DNA of 26,517 nt from Oscillospiraceae bacterium (lineage in GTDB: Bacteria; Bacillota; Clostridia; Oscillospirales; Oscillospiraceae), in NCBI GenBank assembly GCA_020025545.1, contig JAHHRX010000027.1:1-26517 (forward strand), read 5' to 3'. Positions 13,568 through 21,161 of the stretch are shown here, piece by piece; position 1 is the first letter of the stretch, and each line of letters begins with the position of its first letter. The position numbers were made by a program, and so were the translations under genes. The notes beneath the pieces are model-generated. The model ran no database searches and was not told the origin of the DNA. It saw nothing but the letters and a program-made list of their open reading frames with translations.

Positions 13568-14796
13568 TATTTGCGGTATCTGTGTTTCCAGACTGCCCAC
13601 AGCCGGAAGGAGGTGGAAGCCAGCAGAATACTCAGAGCCATAACTCCGGCAACGGCGGCGGTGTGGAAGCCCTCACTGGCAAATTTACTCATATTGCCCA
13701 CAACAGCGTGATGCATGGTGTAGTATACACCGGCACCGGGAATCAGGGGGAAGATGGAAACCACCAAATAGGAAATGGCGGGATATTTGCGGATTCGTGC
13801 CATGGATTCAGCGTAGACAGAGGAAAACAGAGTGGCCCAGAAATAAGCCATAAGATCGTTGCCTCCCAGCTGCAGATAACCTCTGTAGATCACCCATGTC
13901 AGAATACCGCCGAGCACACAGAGCAGCCCGCCGTAGCCGTGAATGTTAAAGAGTATGGAGAAGCCAAGACAGGCCAGCATACAGGGAATACATTCCATGA
14001 TAATGGAGTACTGGCTGGGGACGGATACAATGGGCTCCTTCAGAAAAAAGTATACGGTATTCCATGCGGCGGCAGTGCCGAGGGAGATGGCTACAGCAAT
14101 CAGAAGCACCTGCACAAATCGGTTAACACCGGAATTGGTGTCACCGAAAATAATGTCGCGCATACTGTTGGTAAAAAGCAAACCGGGCACCAGAAGCATA
14201 AGACCGCCGATGGTAACAGCGTCCGGATTGGGCGTAAGCCCTGCCGCGCCTAAGATATAGGCGAGAAGCGCCATGGGGTATGCAGCTGCGATGGTGCGAA
14301 AAAACTGGTTCGCATCCAGACTCTCCATAAACTTGTTGATAAGGCCTACCATAAGACCGCAGATACCGGAGAAAAAAGCATCCGCTACAGAACCGCCGAA
14401 GAGCATGGCAAAACCAAAAGCACCAAAGAAATCTCCGGTGAGATAGAGCGCCAAAGGATATGTTTTTTTCTGCGCCTTGGTTTCTTCCAGCCATTTTTCG
14501 GCAATTTCCGGAGCCGGGTGCTCAGAACAGATCCGGCGGCTGAGACCGGAGAACCGTTCTACGGCATCCAGATCGTTACCGTGATTGGCGATCCGGCGCA
14601 TACGGGTGAGAGGACGGCCGATCACCGGCTCAATGCTGATATGCATACAATTGGGGATCACGAAGACCTCGGCATCAATGTCATACGCTTTAAGAATTCG
14701 GCTGATGCTTTCTTCCACACGGAAGGTCTCAGCTCCGCTCATGGCAAGATGGTAGCCCAGATCGGTTGCAAGATCCAGTAATTTAGAATACTCCAT
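13567..14796 (-). CDS. fused ThrE-family threonine/serine exporter-like protein
   Basis: 409 residues. The N-terminal soluble ThrE segment shows SGAETFRVEESISRIL (about 20-35), followed by hydrophobic spans. The C-terminal half (from about 265) is a second membrane block of the ThrE_2 type. Many clostridia encode these as two proteins (YjjP- and YjjB-like); here both are in one chain, as in Corynebacterium ThrE. About ten membrane spans are visible. Characterised relatives export threonine and serine or succinate. The start codon is preceded by GGAGGA. Single gene with its own promoter; it converges on trmD and shares the terminator. Substrate not determined. Confidence 0.85.
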   Translation of the reverse strand: MEYSKLLDLATDLGYHLAMSGAETFRVEESISRILKAYDIDAEVFVIPNCMHISIEPVIGRPLTRMRRIANHGNDLDAVERFSGLSRRICSEHPAPEIAEKWLEETKAQKKTYPLALYLTGDFFGAFGFAMLFGGSVADAFFSGICGLMVGLINKFMESLDANQFFRTIAAAYPMALLAYILGAAGLTPNPDAVTIGGLMLLVPGLLFTNSMRDIIFGDTNSGVNRFVQVLLIAVAISLGTAAAWNTVYFFLKEPIVSVPSQYSIIMECIPCMLACLGFSILFNIHGYGGLLCVLGGILTWVIYRGYLQLGGNDLMAYFWATLFSSVYAESMARIRKYPAISYLVVSIFPLIPGAGVYYTMHHAVVGNMSKFASEGFHTAAVAGVMALSILLASTSFRLWAVWKHRYRK

Positions 14797-14827
14797 TGAA
14801 AATCCTCCGTAGGAGCGATATAGTCAC

Positions 14828-14856
14828 AGTATAGCACCCTGCAACTTTGATTACAA
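14828..14856 (-). promoter_or_regulatory. promoter of the ThrE-like gene
   Basis: Minus strand: -35 TTGTAA (14856-14851), 17-bp spacer, -10 TATACT (14833-14828), 32 bp before the ATG. Confidence 0.55.
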
Positions 14857-14868
14857 GAGATACGCACA

Positions 14869-14898
14869 GAAAAATCCCGCCGAAAGGGTCGGCGGGAT
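14869..14898 (-). terminator. intrinsic terminator of the degV gene
   Basis: A 10-bp perfect stem (14874-14883 with 14889-14898, 5-nt loop), followed on the minus strand by TTTTTCTG, lies just after the DegV stop. Confidence 0.85.
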
Positions 14899-14904
14899 GA
14901 AGGT

Positions 14905-15747
14905 TCATTTTCTCACGAAAAGGACGCCTAAAGTGCCGGGGCCGCAATGGCAGGAAACGGTGCATCCGGCGGTGGTTTCCAACACAGTTTCAAAGTGACC
15001 GTACTCATCTACCGCGTCGCGTACGGCACGCAGGCAGTTGTCATCAATGGGGGTGTAGGTGATGAAGAGATTTTTTCTTACGATGTCATCCCGGTTTGCT
15101 AAGCGGTCCTTAACATAGTTTGCAAGGCACTTATCGTAGTGACCGCGATATTTTTTGACTACGCCCATCTTACCATCCCGAACCTCAATGCAGGGCTTGA
15201 GATTCAAAAGATTTGCGCCCAGAGCGGTGGCGGAGGAACAGCGCCCGCCCTTTACCATGTACTCCAGACGGTTCAGCAGGAAGCTGGCTTCTACCCGGGG
15301 GGTGAAGGCGTTGAGCTTGGCAACGATCTCGTCCAGATCTTCAAACTCCTTGGACAGCCGGCAGGCTTCCAAAACTACATGCCCCTGACCGGTGGAGAGG
15401 TTCATTGAGTCCACCACCCGCACATTGGAGAAATTTGCGGCGGCGATACAGGCATTTTGATAGCAGGAGGAGAAGCCTGCTCCGATGGATATGTGGATGA
15501 TACCGTCATACTTGTCAGCGTACTGGGCGAACACATCCTGGTATTCGCCTACAGAGTTAGCAGAGGTGGTACAGAGGCTGCCGCCTGCGGCAACATGGGC
15601 GAAAATATCTGCCGGGGTGATGGTAACGCCGTCCCGATACTGTACATCATCCTTGATAACAGTGAGGGGAACAAGTGCGATATCATTGTCTGCAATAAGC
15701 TGAGGGGAAAGATCACAGGTGCTGTCAGACAGAATTTTTATTTTCAT
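14905..15747 (-). CDS. DegV-family fatty-acid-binding protein
   Basis: 280 residues beginning MKIKILSDSTCDLSPQLI, the diagnostic start of DegV/FakB proteins. The lipid-binding TS motif appears in CTTSANSVGEY, a second loop reads SIGAGFSSCYQNA, and a conserved late region includes YTPIDDNCLRAV. Relatives bind a fatty acid and present it to the kinase FakA for phosphorylation, feeding phospholipid synthesis. No fakA is in this window. ATG 15747 is chosen for the AAAGGAGC site; the frame stays open 35 codons further upstream, but those lie in the leader and the promoter. A promoter at 15884 and terminator at 14898 make it monocistronic. Confidence 0.93.
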   Translation of the reverse strand: MKIKILSDSTCDLSPQLIADNDIALVPLTVIKDDVQYRDGVTITPADIFAHVAAGGSLCTTSANSVGEYQDVFAQYADKYDGIIHISIGAGFSSCYQNACIAAANFSNVRVVDSMNLSTGQGHVVLEACRLSKEFEDLDEIVAKLNAFTPRVEASFLLNRLEYMVKGGRCSSATALGANLLNLKPCIEVRDGKMGVVKKYRGHYDKCLANYVKDRLANRDDIVRKNLFITYTPIDDNCLRAVRDAVDEYGHFETVLETTAGCTVSCHCGPGTLGVLFVRK

Positions 15748-15855
15748 AATGTGCTCCTTTGCTTGTAAAAAAGAGAAAAACAGTGGGGATCTCTCCGAAA
15801 ATCCACAGGAAGATGGCAGTTTTCGGGGAAATACGCCTTTTGTATAGACCATAAG

Positions 15856-15884
15856 ATGGTATCATAAAAAAATGGCGGTGTCAA
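15856..15884 (-). promoter_or_regulatory. promoter of the degV gene
   Basis: Minus strand: -35 TTGACA (15884-15879), 17-bp spacer, -10 TACCAT (15861-15856). This leaves a leader of about 100 nt before the ATG, in which I recognise no riboswitch. Confidence 0.6.
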
Positions 15885-15897
15885 TGCGCATTTATCA

Positions 15898-15926
15898 TTG
15901 ATTTTTGCAGTGAAATAGAGGATAAT
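15898..15926 (+). promoter_or_regulatory. possible promoter of the hydrolase-truA operon
   Basis: -35 TTGATT (15898-15903), 17-bp spacer, -10 GATAAT (15921-15926). It diverges from the degV promoter, with 13 bp between the two -35 hexamers. Confidence 0.45.
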
Positions 15927-15998
15927 GTGGTTAAAGAAGCTGCAAAAAGGGGCCGTCAGATGCCGATGCAGCGATTATGCGAGCAGGAGGTATGCACT

Positions 15999-16934
15999 GT
16001 GAGGAGCGAATATTATTTTGATTCTGTTGGAGAGGGGAAAATTCACTGCTGCCGGTGGACCCCGGAGGGAAATATCAAGGCGGTAGTCCAGATCGTCCAC
16101 GGAATCGCAGAATATGTTTTGCGATATGACGATTTTGCAAAATATCTCAACAGTCTGGGATTTTTGGTTGTGGCAGAGGACCACATGGGCCACGGTGCAT
16201 CCATGGATACCGGAACCAAGGGTTATTTTGCCGGCGGGTGGTTTGCCGCGGTGGCGGATACCTACCATCTGCTCAAAAGCACTATGGAGGAATTTCCGGA
16301 TGTGCCGTATTTCCTTTTCGGCCATTCCATGGGCTCCTTTATGACCCGGACAATCCTTGCAAAGTATCCTGACAGCGGCATAGCCGGAGCTGTAATCTGC
16401 GGGACAGGCTGGCAGCCTAAGATGATTCTTGCGGCCGGACGGCTGGTTGCTGCACAGGTCTGCAAGAAAAAAGGAGAGAAAAATCCCAGTGAGCTGCTGG
16501 AAAATATGGCGTTCGGCACCTACAACAAGAAGGTGGAGCACCGGCGAACAAAGTTCGATTGGCTCAGCCGGGATGACAGGGTGGTGGATGCATACATTGC
16601 AGATCCCCTCTGCGGTCAGACTGCTTCTGCCGGACTGATGCGGGATATGCTGGGGGGCATAGCCTACAATCAGGACCCTGCGAATCTGGCATCCATGCGC
16701 AAGGATCTGCCGGTGCTGTTTATTTCCGGCAAGGCTGATCCGGTGGGCGCTTACGGCAAGGGTGTTCAGTGTACGGCGGAGGCTTTTCAGAAGGCGGGAG
16801 TTCGGGATGTGACCGTGCGGTTCTATCCCATGGGACGGCATGAGATCCTGAATGAGATCAACAGGCAGGAGGTCTACGAGGATGCAGCCAAATGGCTCAC
16901 CTTCAGATTGGAGAGGACGGAAGCCCATGCGTAA
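15999..16934 (+). CDS. alpha/beta hydrolase (monoacylglycerol lipase-like)
   Basis: 311 residues from GTG 15999, chosen because a perfect AGGAGG (15985-15990) stands 8 bp upstream; longer in-frame ATG starts at 15927 and 15960 lack a site and add no conserved sequence. Serine-hydrolase fold with oxyanion HG (VHGIAEY), nucleophile S110 in GHSMG, acid D247 in SGKADPVG and H281 in MGRHEIL: a complete triad. The segment VAEDHMGHGAS is typical of the lysophospholipase/monoglyceride-lipase group (Hydrolase_4). Probably cytoplasmic, as no signal peptide is seen. The 3' end overlaps truA by 8 bp. Substrate unknown. Confidence 0.88.
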   Translation: MRSEYYFDSVGEGKIHCCRWTPEGNIKAVVQIVHGIAEYVLRYDDFAKYLNSLGFLVVAEDHMGHGASMDTGTKGYFAGGWFAAVADTYHLLKSTMEEFPDVPYFLFGHSMGSFMTRTILAKYPDSGIAGAVICGTGWQPKMILAAGRLVAAQVCKKKGEKNPSELLENMAFGTYNKKVEHRRTKFDWLSRDDRVVDAYIADPLCGQTASAGLMRDMLGGIAYNQDPANLASMRKDLPVLFISGKADPVGAYGKGVQCTAEAFQKAGVRDVTVRFYPMGRHEILNEINRQEVYEDAAKWLTFRLERTEAHA

Positions 16935-17661
16935 TATTCGTTTGGACCTGTGCTACGACGGTACCCGCTATAAAGGCTGGCAGAGACTTAAAAATACGGA
17001 CTGCACCTTGCAGGGCAAGCTGGAGCAGGCCCTTTCCAGAATTCTGGGGGAAAATATTGAGGTGAGCGGCAGCGGACGCACCGATGCGGGTGCACATGCC
17101 GAACATCAGGTTGCGAATTTCCATTGCAGCAGTGAGATGCCCTGCGGGGAAATTTTAGGGAAACTGCGGAGGTATTTGCCGGAGGATATAGGCATATATT
17201 CCTGTAAAGAGGTATCCGAGCGGTTTCACGCACGGCTCAACTGCCGTACAAAAACATACTGTTACCGCATTTGGAACAGTGATGCACCCTGTGTATTTGA
17301 GCGCCGCTATGTATATGTCATGCCGCAGAGCTTAAATGTGGAGAATATGAAGAAAGCAGCGACGATGTTGTTGGGGGAGCATGATTTTTCTGCATTCTGT
17401 GCTAATAAGCAGATGAAAAAGTCCAGGATCCGTCGTATCGATGCTATCGATATCCGCCGCAGCGGGGAAGAACTTACCATTTCTGTTACGGGAAACGGCT
17501 TCCTTTACAATATGGTACGGATACTTGTAGGAACATTGCTGGAAGTGGGCATGGGCGAGCGGCCATGGGAGAGCATGGCAATGCTCTTTGGAGAAAAACG
17601 GGAAAAAGCCGGACCTCTGGTTCCGGCACAGGGGCTGTGCCTTATGGAGGTTACCTATTGA
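16927..17661 (+). CDS. truA: tRNA pseudouridine(38-40) synthase TruA
   Basis: 244 residues, standard length. Catalytic D53 in GRTDAGAHA, the early YDGTRYKGWQ motif (10-19) and the late NGFLYNMVRILVGTLLEVG segment identify TruA, which isomerises uridines 38-40 in the anticodon arm. ATG 16927 overlaps the hydrolase stop by 8 bp with GAGAGGACGG upstream; the frame open to 16852 lies inside the hydrolase. It overlaps the next gene by 4 bp. Confidence 0.96.
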   Translation: MRNIRLDLCYDGTRYKGWQRLKNTDCTLQGKLEQALSRILGENIEVSGSGRTDAGAHAEHQVANFHCSSEMPCGEILGKLRRYLPEDIGIYSCKEVSERFHARLNCRTKTYCYRIWNSDAPCVFERRYVYVMPQSLNVENMKKAATMLLGEHDFSAFCANKQMKKSRIRRIDAIDIRRSGEELTISVTGNGFLYNMVRILVGTLLEVGMGERPWESMAMLFGEKREKAGPLVPAQGLCLMEVTY

Positions 17662-17999
17662 ACATTCAGATATTCGGAAAAAACAAATGCTTTGATACAA
17701 AGAAAGCCCAGAGATATTTTCAGGAGCGGCGTATCAAATTTCAGTCGGTGGATCTCCTGCGGTTTGGCCTTTCCGGGAAGGAATTTGACAGTGTCCTGCG
17801 CAGTGTAGGCGGCATTGATAACCTCATCGACTGGGAAAGCAAGGACCCGGACATAACACTTATGAAGTATATGGATGACAGCCGTGCCAAGGAGGATAAA
17901 GTCTTTGACAATCCGGCACTGATGAAAACGCCGATTGTACGAAATGGGAAACAGGCCACGGTGGGCTACTGCCCGGAAATCTGGGCAGCATGGGAATAA
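17658..17999 (+). CDS. ArsC/Spx-family thioredoxin-fold protein
   Basis: 113 residues from TTG 17658, which overlaps the truA stop (TTGA) and follows GGAGG by about 7 bp; no other plausible start exists before the conserved N terminus. The beginning NIQIFGKNKCFDTKKAQRYF has a single catalytic-type cysteine C11 in the ArsC pattern (CxxTxKA), and the end has MKTPIVRNGKQATVGY, the conserved substrate-side loop with cis-Pro. The family includes arsenate reductases, YffB-like proteins and Spx regulators. With one N-terminal Cys and no CxxC it is closer to the ArsC/YffB type than to classical Spx. No arsenic genes are nearby. Last gene of the unit, followed by a terminator. Confidence 0.88.
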   Translation: MNIQIFGKNKCFDTKKAQRYFQERRIKFQSVDLLRFGLSGKEFDSVLRSVGGIDNLIDWESKDPDITLMKYMDDSRAKEDKVFDNPALMKTPIVRNGKQATVGYCPEIWAAWE

Positions 18000-18005
18000 T
18001 ACGAA

Positions 18006-18037
18006 AGCAGTTCCTCGAAAGGGGAGCTGCTTTTTTA
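18006..18037 (+). terminator. intrinsic terminator
   Basis: An 11-bp stem with G-T pairs capped by a GAAA tetraloop (18006-18016 with 18021-18031), followed by TTTTTT. It closes the hydrolase-truA-arsC-like unit. Confidence 0.8.
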
Positions 18038-18082
18038 TGCGAAATTTAGGGAACTGGAGGAAAAAAGGGTGGGCAGACGGCT

Positions 18083-19498
18083 ATGGTAACAGTATTGGAG
18101 CGGCTTAACAGGTTGGTATGGGGAGCACCGGCGCTGCTGGGAATCCTTGGAGTGGGGGCATATCTCAGTATCCGCACGGGCTTTGTGCAGTTACGGCTGT
18201 TTCCACAGGCTTTGAAGGAATTTTTCGGGCGGCTTCGATCAAAACCGTCCCAAGAGGGGACGGTATCGCCCTTTCAGGCGCTTTGCACGGCACTGGCGGC
18301 TACGGTGGGAACGGGAAATCTGGCCGGAGTGGCGGGAGCGATTGCCATTGGCGGCCCGGGGGCGATTTTCTGGATGTGGATCTGCGCCCTGCTGGGTATG
18401 GCAACCAAATTTGCCGAGGCTACACTGGCGGTGCGGTATCGTGAAAAGAACAGCGCCGGGGAATATGTAGGCGGCCCTATGTATACCATCTGCCGGGGAA
18501 TGGGACAAAGGTGGCGCTTCCTTGCTACGGCTTACAGCTTTTTCGGAGTGGTTGCTGCTTTCGGTGTGGGAAATGCCACCCAGATCAATGCGGTGGTTTC
18601 CGGTGTCAATGAAATGCTGATTTCCTTTGGCGGAGAGGAAACCCGGGGCGGCAATCTGCTTATGGGGATACTGCTGGCGGTGATGGTGAGCATCATGCTG
18701 CTGGGCGGTATGCGCAGGATCGGCAGGATTGCCGAAATGCTGGTGCCGGCAGCTTCGCTGGGCTACCTTATTTTAGGATGCGGTGTGCTGATGGCCCGCT
18801 GGGACTGCGTTGGGGATGCTTTCCGGGCAATTGTTGCCGGGGCGTTTTGCCCAAGAGCTGTTACGGGCGGTGCTGTTGGCTCTGCCTTTGCGGCTTTGCG
18901 GATCGGCGTTTCCAGAGGGGTGTTCACCAACGAGGCAGGAATGGGAACGGCATCCATTGCCCATGCCTCGGCGCAGGTGTCCCACCCGGCAGAGCAGGGG
19001 CTCATGGGAATTGTTGAGGTGTTTTTGGATACCATAGTCATATGCACCATGACGGCACTGGTGATTCTGGTCAGCGGTGTGCCGATCCCCTACGGCGTGG
19101 ATGCCGGGATTGCCCTGACCACTCGGGCATTTGTGTCGGTTTACGGCAGCTGGGTGTCGATGTGGATTGCCGGGGCGCTTTGCTGCTTTGCAGTGGCGAC
19201 GGTCATCGGGTGGGGGCTATATGGCGCAAGGTGTGCCCAGTTCCTGTTCGGTGCGGATGTTTTCCGAAAGTTTGTCCTGTTGCAGGCGATAACGGTTGTA
19301 GTGGGAGCAATCCTCAAAACCGGGACGGTGTGGCTCCTGTCGGAGACGGTCAATGGATTGATGGCAATTCCCAATCTCATTGCGTTGGCTGTGCTGGCGC
19401 CTGAGGTCTGCCGCCTTACCCGGGACTATGTAAAGACCGGAAGATCTCGGGAGAAAACATTGGAAAACTGTGGGTTTGACTTGACAAAACCCACATAA
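18083..19498 (+). CDS. AlsT-family amino acid:cation symporter
   Basis: 471 residues with about ten membrane spans. Family hallmarks of the alanine/glycine:sodium symporters (AGCS) are seen: ALAATVGTGNLAGVAGAIAIGGPGA near residues 70-95 (partial signature), EYVGGPMYTI near 130, and ISRG-like VSRGVFTNEAGMGTASIAHASA around 275-296, followed by a cytoplasmic basic tail. It imports alanine or glycine with Na+ or H+. Start ATG 18083 has only a distant GGAGG (18056-18060), so the initiation site is less certain. No clear promoter was seen in the 50 bp after the preceding terminator. The 3' end contains the -35 of the cysS promoter. Confidence 0.9.
   Translation: MVTVLERLNRLVWGAPALLGILGVGAYLSIRTGFVQLRLFPQALKEFFGRLRSKPSQEGTVSPFQALCTALAATVGTGNLAGVAGAIAIGGPGAIFWMWICALLGMATKFAEATLAVRYREKNSAGEYVGGPMYTICRGMGQRWRFLATAYSFFGVVAAFGVGNATQINAVVSGVNEMLISFGGEETRGGNLLMGILLAVMVSIMLLGGMRRIGRIAEMLVPAASLGYLILGCGVLMARWDCVGDAFRAIVAGAFCPRAVTGGAVGSAFAALRIGVSRGVFTNEAGMGTASIAHASAQVSHPAEQGLMGIVEVFLDTIVICTMTALVILVSGVPIPYGVDAGIALTTRAFVSVYGSWVSMWIAGALCCFAVATVIGWGLYGARCAQFLFGADVFRKFVLLQAITVVVGAILKTGTVWLLSETVNGLMAIPNLIALAVLAPEVCRLTRDYVKTGRSREKTLENCGFDLTKPT
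19469..19495. repeat. 9-bp inverted repeat enclosing the cysS -35
   Basis: Perfect arms TGTGGGTTT (19469-19477) and AAACCCACA (19487-19495) with a 9-nt centre that contains the start of TTGACA. It could be an operator over the cysS promoter or a weak terminator for the symporter gene; the lack of a T-run argues against the latter. Confidence 0.55.
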
Positions 19499-19510
19499 TA
19501 ATGGTAGAAT
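19481..19510 (+). promoter_or_regulatory. promoter of the cysS-polA-rimI-tsaD operon
   Basis: -35 TTGACA (19481-19486), 18-bp spacer, -10 TAGAAT (19505-19510). The -35 lies inside the last codons of the symporter gene. Transcription from here begins just before the T-box leader. Confidence 0.7.
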
Positions 19511-19524
19511 AACTCCGAAATCAA

Positions 19525-19715
19525 ATCGCATTGAACGGAAAGAGTAACAGATTTTGTCCCTTCAGAGAGCCGCTGTCATTGGCTGAAAGCAGCGGCAGGA
19601 GCCGATTTGCGAAGGTGCGTCCGGGAGCGATCCAACTGCATACAAGCGATAAATAAGAGTGGAACCGCGAGTAGTCTGACCCGCCTCTTGTACTTAGGTA
19701 CAAGGGGCGTTTTTG
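19525..19715 (+). promoter_or_regulatory. T-box riboswitch, tRNA-Cys specific
   Basis: The canonical T-box TGGAACCGCG is at 19660-19669, followed by a terminator stem (19682-19693 with 19698-19709) and TTTTT. Stem I spans about 19525-19631 (base ATCGC/GCGAT; AGAGTAACAG on its 5' side). On the 3' side GAAGG-TGC-G (19611-19619) has the position and context of the specifier loop, giving the cysteine codon TGC at 19616-19618; another TGC at 19608 is less well placed. Uncharged tRNA-Cys would stabilise the antiterminator and turn on the operon. Folded by eye. Confidence 0.93.
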
Positions 19716-19745
19716 TTTAAATATACGATACGGGAGGAAACAAAA

Positions 19746-21161
19746 ATGTATCTTTATAACTCTCTTTCCCACAAGAAAGAACTCTTTACCCCCAATGACC
19801 CCAAGCTGGTAAAAATGTATACCTGCGGCCCGACCGTTTACCACTATGCGCATATTGGCAACCTCCGCACATACATCATGGAGGATGTGCTGGAAAAAGC
19901 CCTCCGGTACATGGGCTATCCGGTGAAGCGTGTTATGAATATCACCGATGTGGGACATCTGGCATCCGATGCCGACAGCGGTGAAGACAAAATGCTAAAA
20001 GGAGCCAGACGGGAGCATAAGACCGTCATGGAAATTGCAAAATACTATACAGATGCTTTCTTCAGCGACTGCGAAAAGCTCAACATCAAGCGCCCGGATG
20101 TGGTGCAGCCTGCCACGGGCTGCATCGACGAGTTTATTAAAATCATATCCGGCCTCCTTGATAAGGGCTTTGCTTATGTTGCCGGCGGAAATGTGTATTT
20201 TGATACCTCCAAGCTGGAAAAGTACTATGTCTTTAACGACCATGATGAGGATGATCTGGCTGTTGGTGTCCGGGAAGGCGTTGAGGAAGACACCAACAAG
20301 CGCAACAAGAACGACTTTGTCCTTTGGTTTACCAAGAGTAAGTTTGAGGATCAGGCCCTTAAGTGGGATTCTCCCTGGGGAGTGGGTTACCCCGGCTGGC
20401 ATATTGAATGCTCCGGCATTTCCATGAAATATCTGGGCGAGGATCTGGATATTCACGCCGGCGGCATCGACAATGCCTTCCCCCATCACACCAACGAAAT
20501 TGCCCAGTCCGAAAGCTATTTTGGACACAAATGGTGCAACTACTGGTTCCATGTTCACCATCTGAACACCGAAGCGGGAAAGATGAGCAAATCAAAAGGC
20601 GAATTTCTGACCGTGTCTTTGCTGGAAAGCAAAGGATATGATCCCATGGCTTACCGACTGTTCTGCCTCCAGAGCCACTACCGGAGAAATCTGGTGTTCA
20701 GCTGGGAAAATCTTGACAATGCCGTGGTGGCCTATGACAAGCTGATATCCAAAATTGCAGCTCTGAAGCCCGAAGGAGAGGTGGAGCAGGAGAGCTTTGC
20801 GAAACTCAAGGAACGCTTTGTGAGTGCGCTCAACGGCGACCTTAACACATCTCTTGCGGTGACGGCTCTTTATGATGTGCTGAAAGCCAAGTGCAGCGAT
20901 GCCACCAAGCTGGCTGCCCTTGCAGATTTTGACCGGGTGCTGTCACTGAACCTTTTGAAGGCCGCTGAGGGGTATCGGAAGAAACAGGCTCAGGAAGAAG
21001 CTGCCTGCGCCGATCCCGAGATCGACGCTCTGGTGGCGGCCAGAACCGCGGCCAAGCAGGAACGGAATTTTGCAGAGGCGGATCGGATCCGTGACGAGCT
21101 GAAAGCCCGGGGCATTGAGATCATTGACACCCCCCAAGGCGCAAAATGGAGAAAAGTATGA
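19746..21161 (+). CDS. cysS: cysteinyl-tRNA synthetase
   Basis: 471 residues, standard length, class I. Zinc-site C27 in YTCGPTVY, the HIGN motif (HIGNLRT, 36-42), the WHIECSGIS zinc/cysteine-binding region, HTNEIAQSE, and KMSKSKG. The C-terminal anticodon domain ends NFAEADRIRDELKARGIEIIDTPQG, typical of CysRS. It attaches cysteine to tRNA-Cys. ATG 19746 follows GGGAGG; the frame open from 19713 lies partly in the terminator tail. Regulated by the T-box leader. Its stop overlaps the polA start by 4 bp (ATGA). Confidence 0.98.
   Translation: MYLYNSLSHKKELFTPNDPKLVKMYTCGPTVYHYAHIGNLRTYIMEDVLEKALRYMGYPVKRVMNITDVGHLASDADSGEDKMLKGARREHKTVMEIAKYYTDAFFSDCEKLNIKRPDVVQPATGCIDEFIKIISGLLDKGFAYVAGGNVYFDTSKLEKYYVFNDHDEDDLAVGVREGVEEDTNKRNKNDFVLWFTKSKFEDQALKWDSPWGVGYPGWHIECSGISMKYLGEDLDIHAGGIDNAFPHHTNEIAQSESYFGHKWCNYWFHVHHLNTEAGKMSKSKGEFLTVSLLESKGYDPMAYRLFCLQSHYRRNLVFSWENLDNAVVAYDKLISKIAALKPEGEVEQESFAKLKERFVSALNGDLNTSLAVTALYDVLKAKCSDATKLAALADFDRVLSLNLLKAAEGYRKKQAQEEAACADPEIDALVAARTAAKQERNFAEADRIRDELKARGIEIIDTPQGAKWRKV

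Noticed and set aside
13537..14253. 238-codon plus-strand open frame
   Set aside because: Antisense to the ThrE-like exporter and begins inside the terminator hairpin; low-complexity polar translation.
15975..16928. 317-codon minus-strand open frame
   Set aside because: Antisense to the alpha/beta hydrolase, whose full catalytic triad and start signals settle the strand.
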